From NCBI GenBank assembly GCA_026770585.1, contig MU646901.1, positions 188,421 to 210,289 on the forward strand: DNA of 21,869 nucleotides, read 5' to 3'. How positions within the stretch are numbered: position 1 is the first letter of the stretch; every line of letters begins with the position of its first letter. Made by a program: the position numbers and the translations under genes. This DNA is from Baffinella frigidus. Its lineage: Eukaryota > Cryptophyceae > Cryptomonadales > Baffinellaceae. A model generated the notes under the pieces. It was given only the letters and a program-made list of their open reading frames with translations. It did not search any database and had not been told where the DNA came from. Positions 21,169 to 21,869 of this stretch are shown piece by piece.

Positions 21169-21300
21169 TAATCTGGGAACAAGTATTTTTCTTTTTAAAC
21201 GCTGGCCATGAAAATTACTACACAACGGGTCACGTCCGAAGCAATAGTGTAGTAATTTTCGAGCAGATTTTTTGAAAGAAAAATAGTTGTTCCCGGATGA
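21169..21300. mobile_element. Inverted-repeat element with AAAATTACTACAC, third copy
   Basis: TAATCTGGGAACAAGTATTT then TTCTTTTTAAACG at the left; the right arm is GAAAGAAAAATAGTTGTTCC then CGGATGA. Subterminal GAAAATTACTACACAA and its complement TGTAGTAATTTTC match 5793-5929. Confidence 0.85.
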
Positions 21301-21323
21301 ACTCCTGATCGAGGACGAGCAGC

Positions 21324-21444
21324 TACAGGGGTACCTCGATTACAAGAAAACGCCTCCCCGTAGGACCCTACAGTAGGCCTATGCCTAGGGCCCTATGGTC
21401 GTCCTAGGGGGGCGACGTTTTCTTGTAATCGAGGTATCCCTGTA
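21324..21444. mobile_element. Family 1 palindromic element, copy i, with co-varied arms
   Basis: TACAGGGGTACCTCGATTAC then AAGAAAACGCC at the left, and CGTTTTCTTGTAATCGAGGT then ATCCCTGTA at the right. CTCGATTACAAG replaces the usual CTCGCTCATAAG in both arms, so complementarity is kept. The centre equals that of copy h. Confidence 0.93.
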
Positions 21445-21578
21445 CCAGCCCTCAAAGCGGGAGCAAACCGTCGTTTCCGAGACCCCTGATTTGCACCACA
21501 AGTCGCCGGATTCCGGCGACCTCCCGTACAGACCAAGGGCGTTGAAAGGGGGGATTTGCGACCACGACGAGGGCTGGT
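21444..21578. mobile_element. Inverted-repeat element, family 10, copy 3
   Basis: ACCAGCCCTC...GGAGCAAACCGTCG at the left and GACGAGGGCTGGTGG at the right. The centre is GTCGCCGGATTCCGGCGACC, a perfect palindrome. It abuts the family-1 element at its left. Confidence 0.65.
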
Positions 21579-21636
21579 GGTGCAAGACTCAGGCAAAGCT
21601 AGGTATCCGCGTTACGTCCTGGGTTTTATTGCCCTA

Positions 21637-21869
21637 CACCCTAAACCCTAAACACGAAACACTAAACACTGATCCCTAAACGCCGCGAGACGGCTCCAGC
21701 TTCTTCCATTTTTTCACAGCTGCGGCTGTTAGCAGCAACTCCACCTGATTTAGGGTTTGGGGTTTGGGGTTTGGGGGTTGGGGTGTGGGTTTTGGGTTTT
21801 GGGTTTTGGGGTTTGGGGTTTGGGGTTTGGGGTTCAGGGTTTGGGGTTTGGGGTTCAGGGTTCAGGGTT
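21637..21869 (+). repeat. Telomere-like repeats, C-rich then G-rich
   Basis: CACCCTAAACCCTAAACACG at 21637-21680, then a 70-base gap, then TTTAGGGTTTGGGGTTT and GGGTTCAGGG units from 21749 to the window end. The strand sense switches within 100 bases, as in 12497-13640. Confidence 0.9.

Noticed and set aside
8390-21444. Regular palindromes resembling a CRISPR array
   Set aside because: Spacing is irregular, each repeat is itself a full palindrome of over 100 bp, there are no uniform spacers, and the context is eukaryotic.

Overview
This window looks like nuclear DNA of a eukaryotic alga with a complex (secondary, red-lineage) plastid, such as a cryptophyte, stramenopile or haptophyte. Four things point there. 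An exon at 10988 encodes a signal peptide ending in an ASA-F motif (ASAFTAP), typical of bipartite plastid presequences in those lineages. Short, intron-bounded coding pieces sit in a sea of repeats. Telomere-like CCCTAAA/TTTAGGG-type heptamers occur. One gene tail encodes the algal tryptophan-rich repeat (W..W..GEKR..YIPS.PD.YYK followed by GEWEGWG). No bacterial operon, rRNA or intact tRNA is visible. The exact taxon cannot be named from sequence alone.

Layout. 1-2720: telomere-like and short inverted-repeat elements, with no convincing gene. 2740-3330: a GC-rich block open on both strands, possibly an exon. 4279-7200: a small gene whose start exon and terminal exon are present in several partial copies, cut up by palindromic elements. 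7200-8040: palindromic elements. 8044-8274: one convincing internal exon of unknown function. 8390-10700: nested inverted-repeat elements and a perfect 93-bp tandem repeat. 10988-13290: a plastid-targeted protein gene with its first exon and about ten intact or broken copies of its second exon, separated by G-rich and C-rich telomere-like introns. 13290-15870: telomere-like repeats, then a tandem array carrying trinucleotide microsatellites. 15896-16112: a tRNA-like (SINE-like) insert between 46-bp direct repeats. 16401-18197: duplicated terminal exons of a tryptophan-rich repeat protein. 18208-21450: a minisatellite and a dense run of two palindromic MITE families, some nested. 21637-21869: telomere-like repeat.

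Two themes dominate. First, terminal or internal exons are tandemly duplicated together with intron flanks at four or more unrelated loci, usually with one copy left intact and the others decayed. Second, at least ten families of short palindromic, protein-less elements (about 100-180 bp) occur. Several share the same internal palindromic words (CCTACCGTAGG, GTCCTAGG) under different terminal repeats. Several are flanked by unusually long direct repeats (12-69 bp), as if insertion or hairpin repair duplicated neighbouring DNA, exons included. A 40-bp hairpin with a conserved asymmetric core is found four times at exactly the same length.

All gene models here are read by eye from splice motifs and frame continuity. 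No search or transcript data were available.
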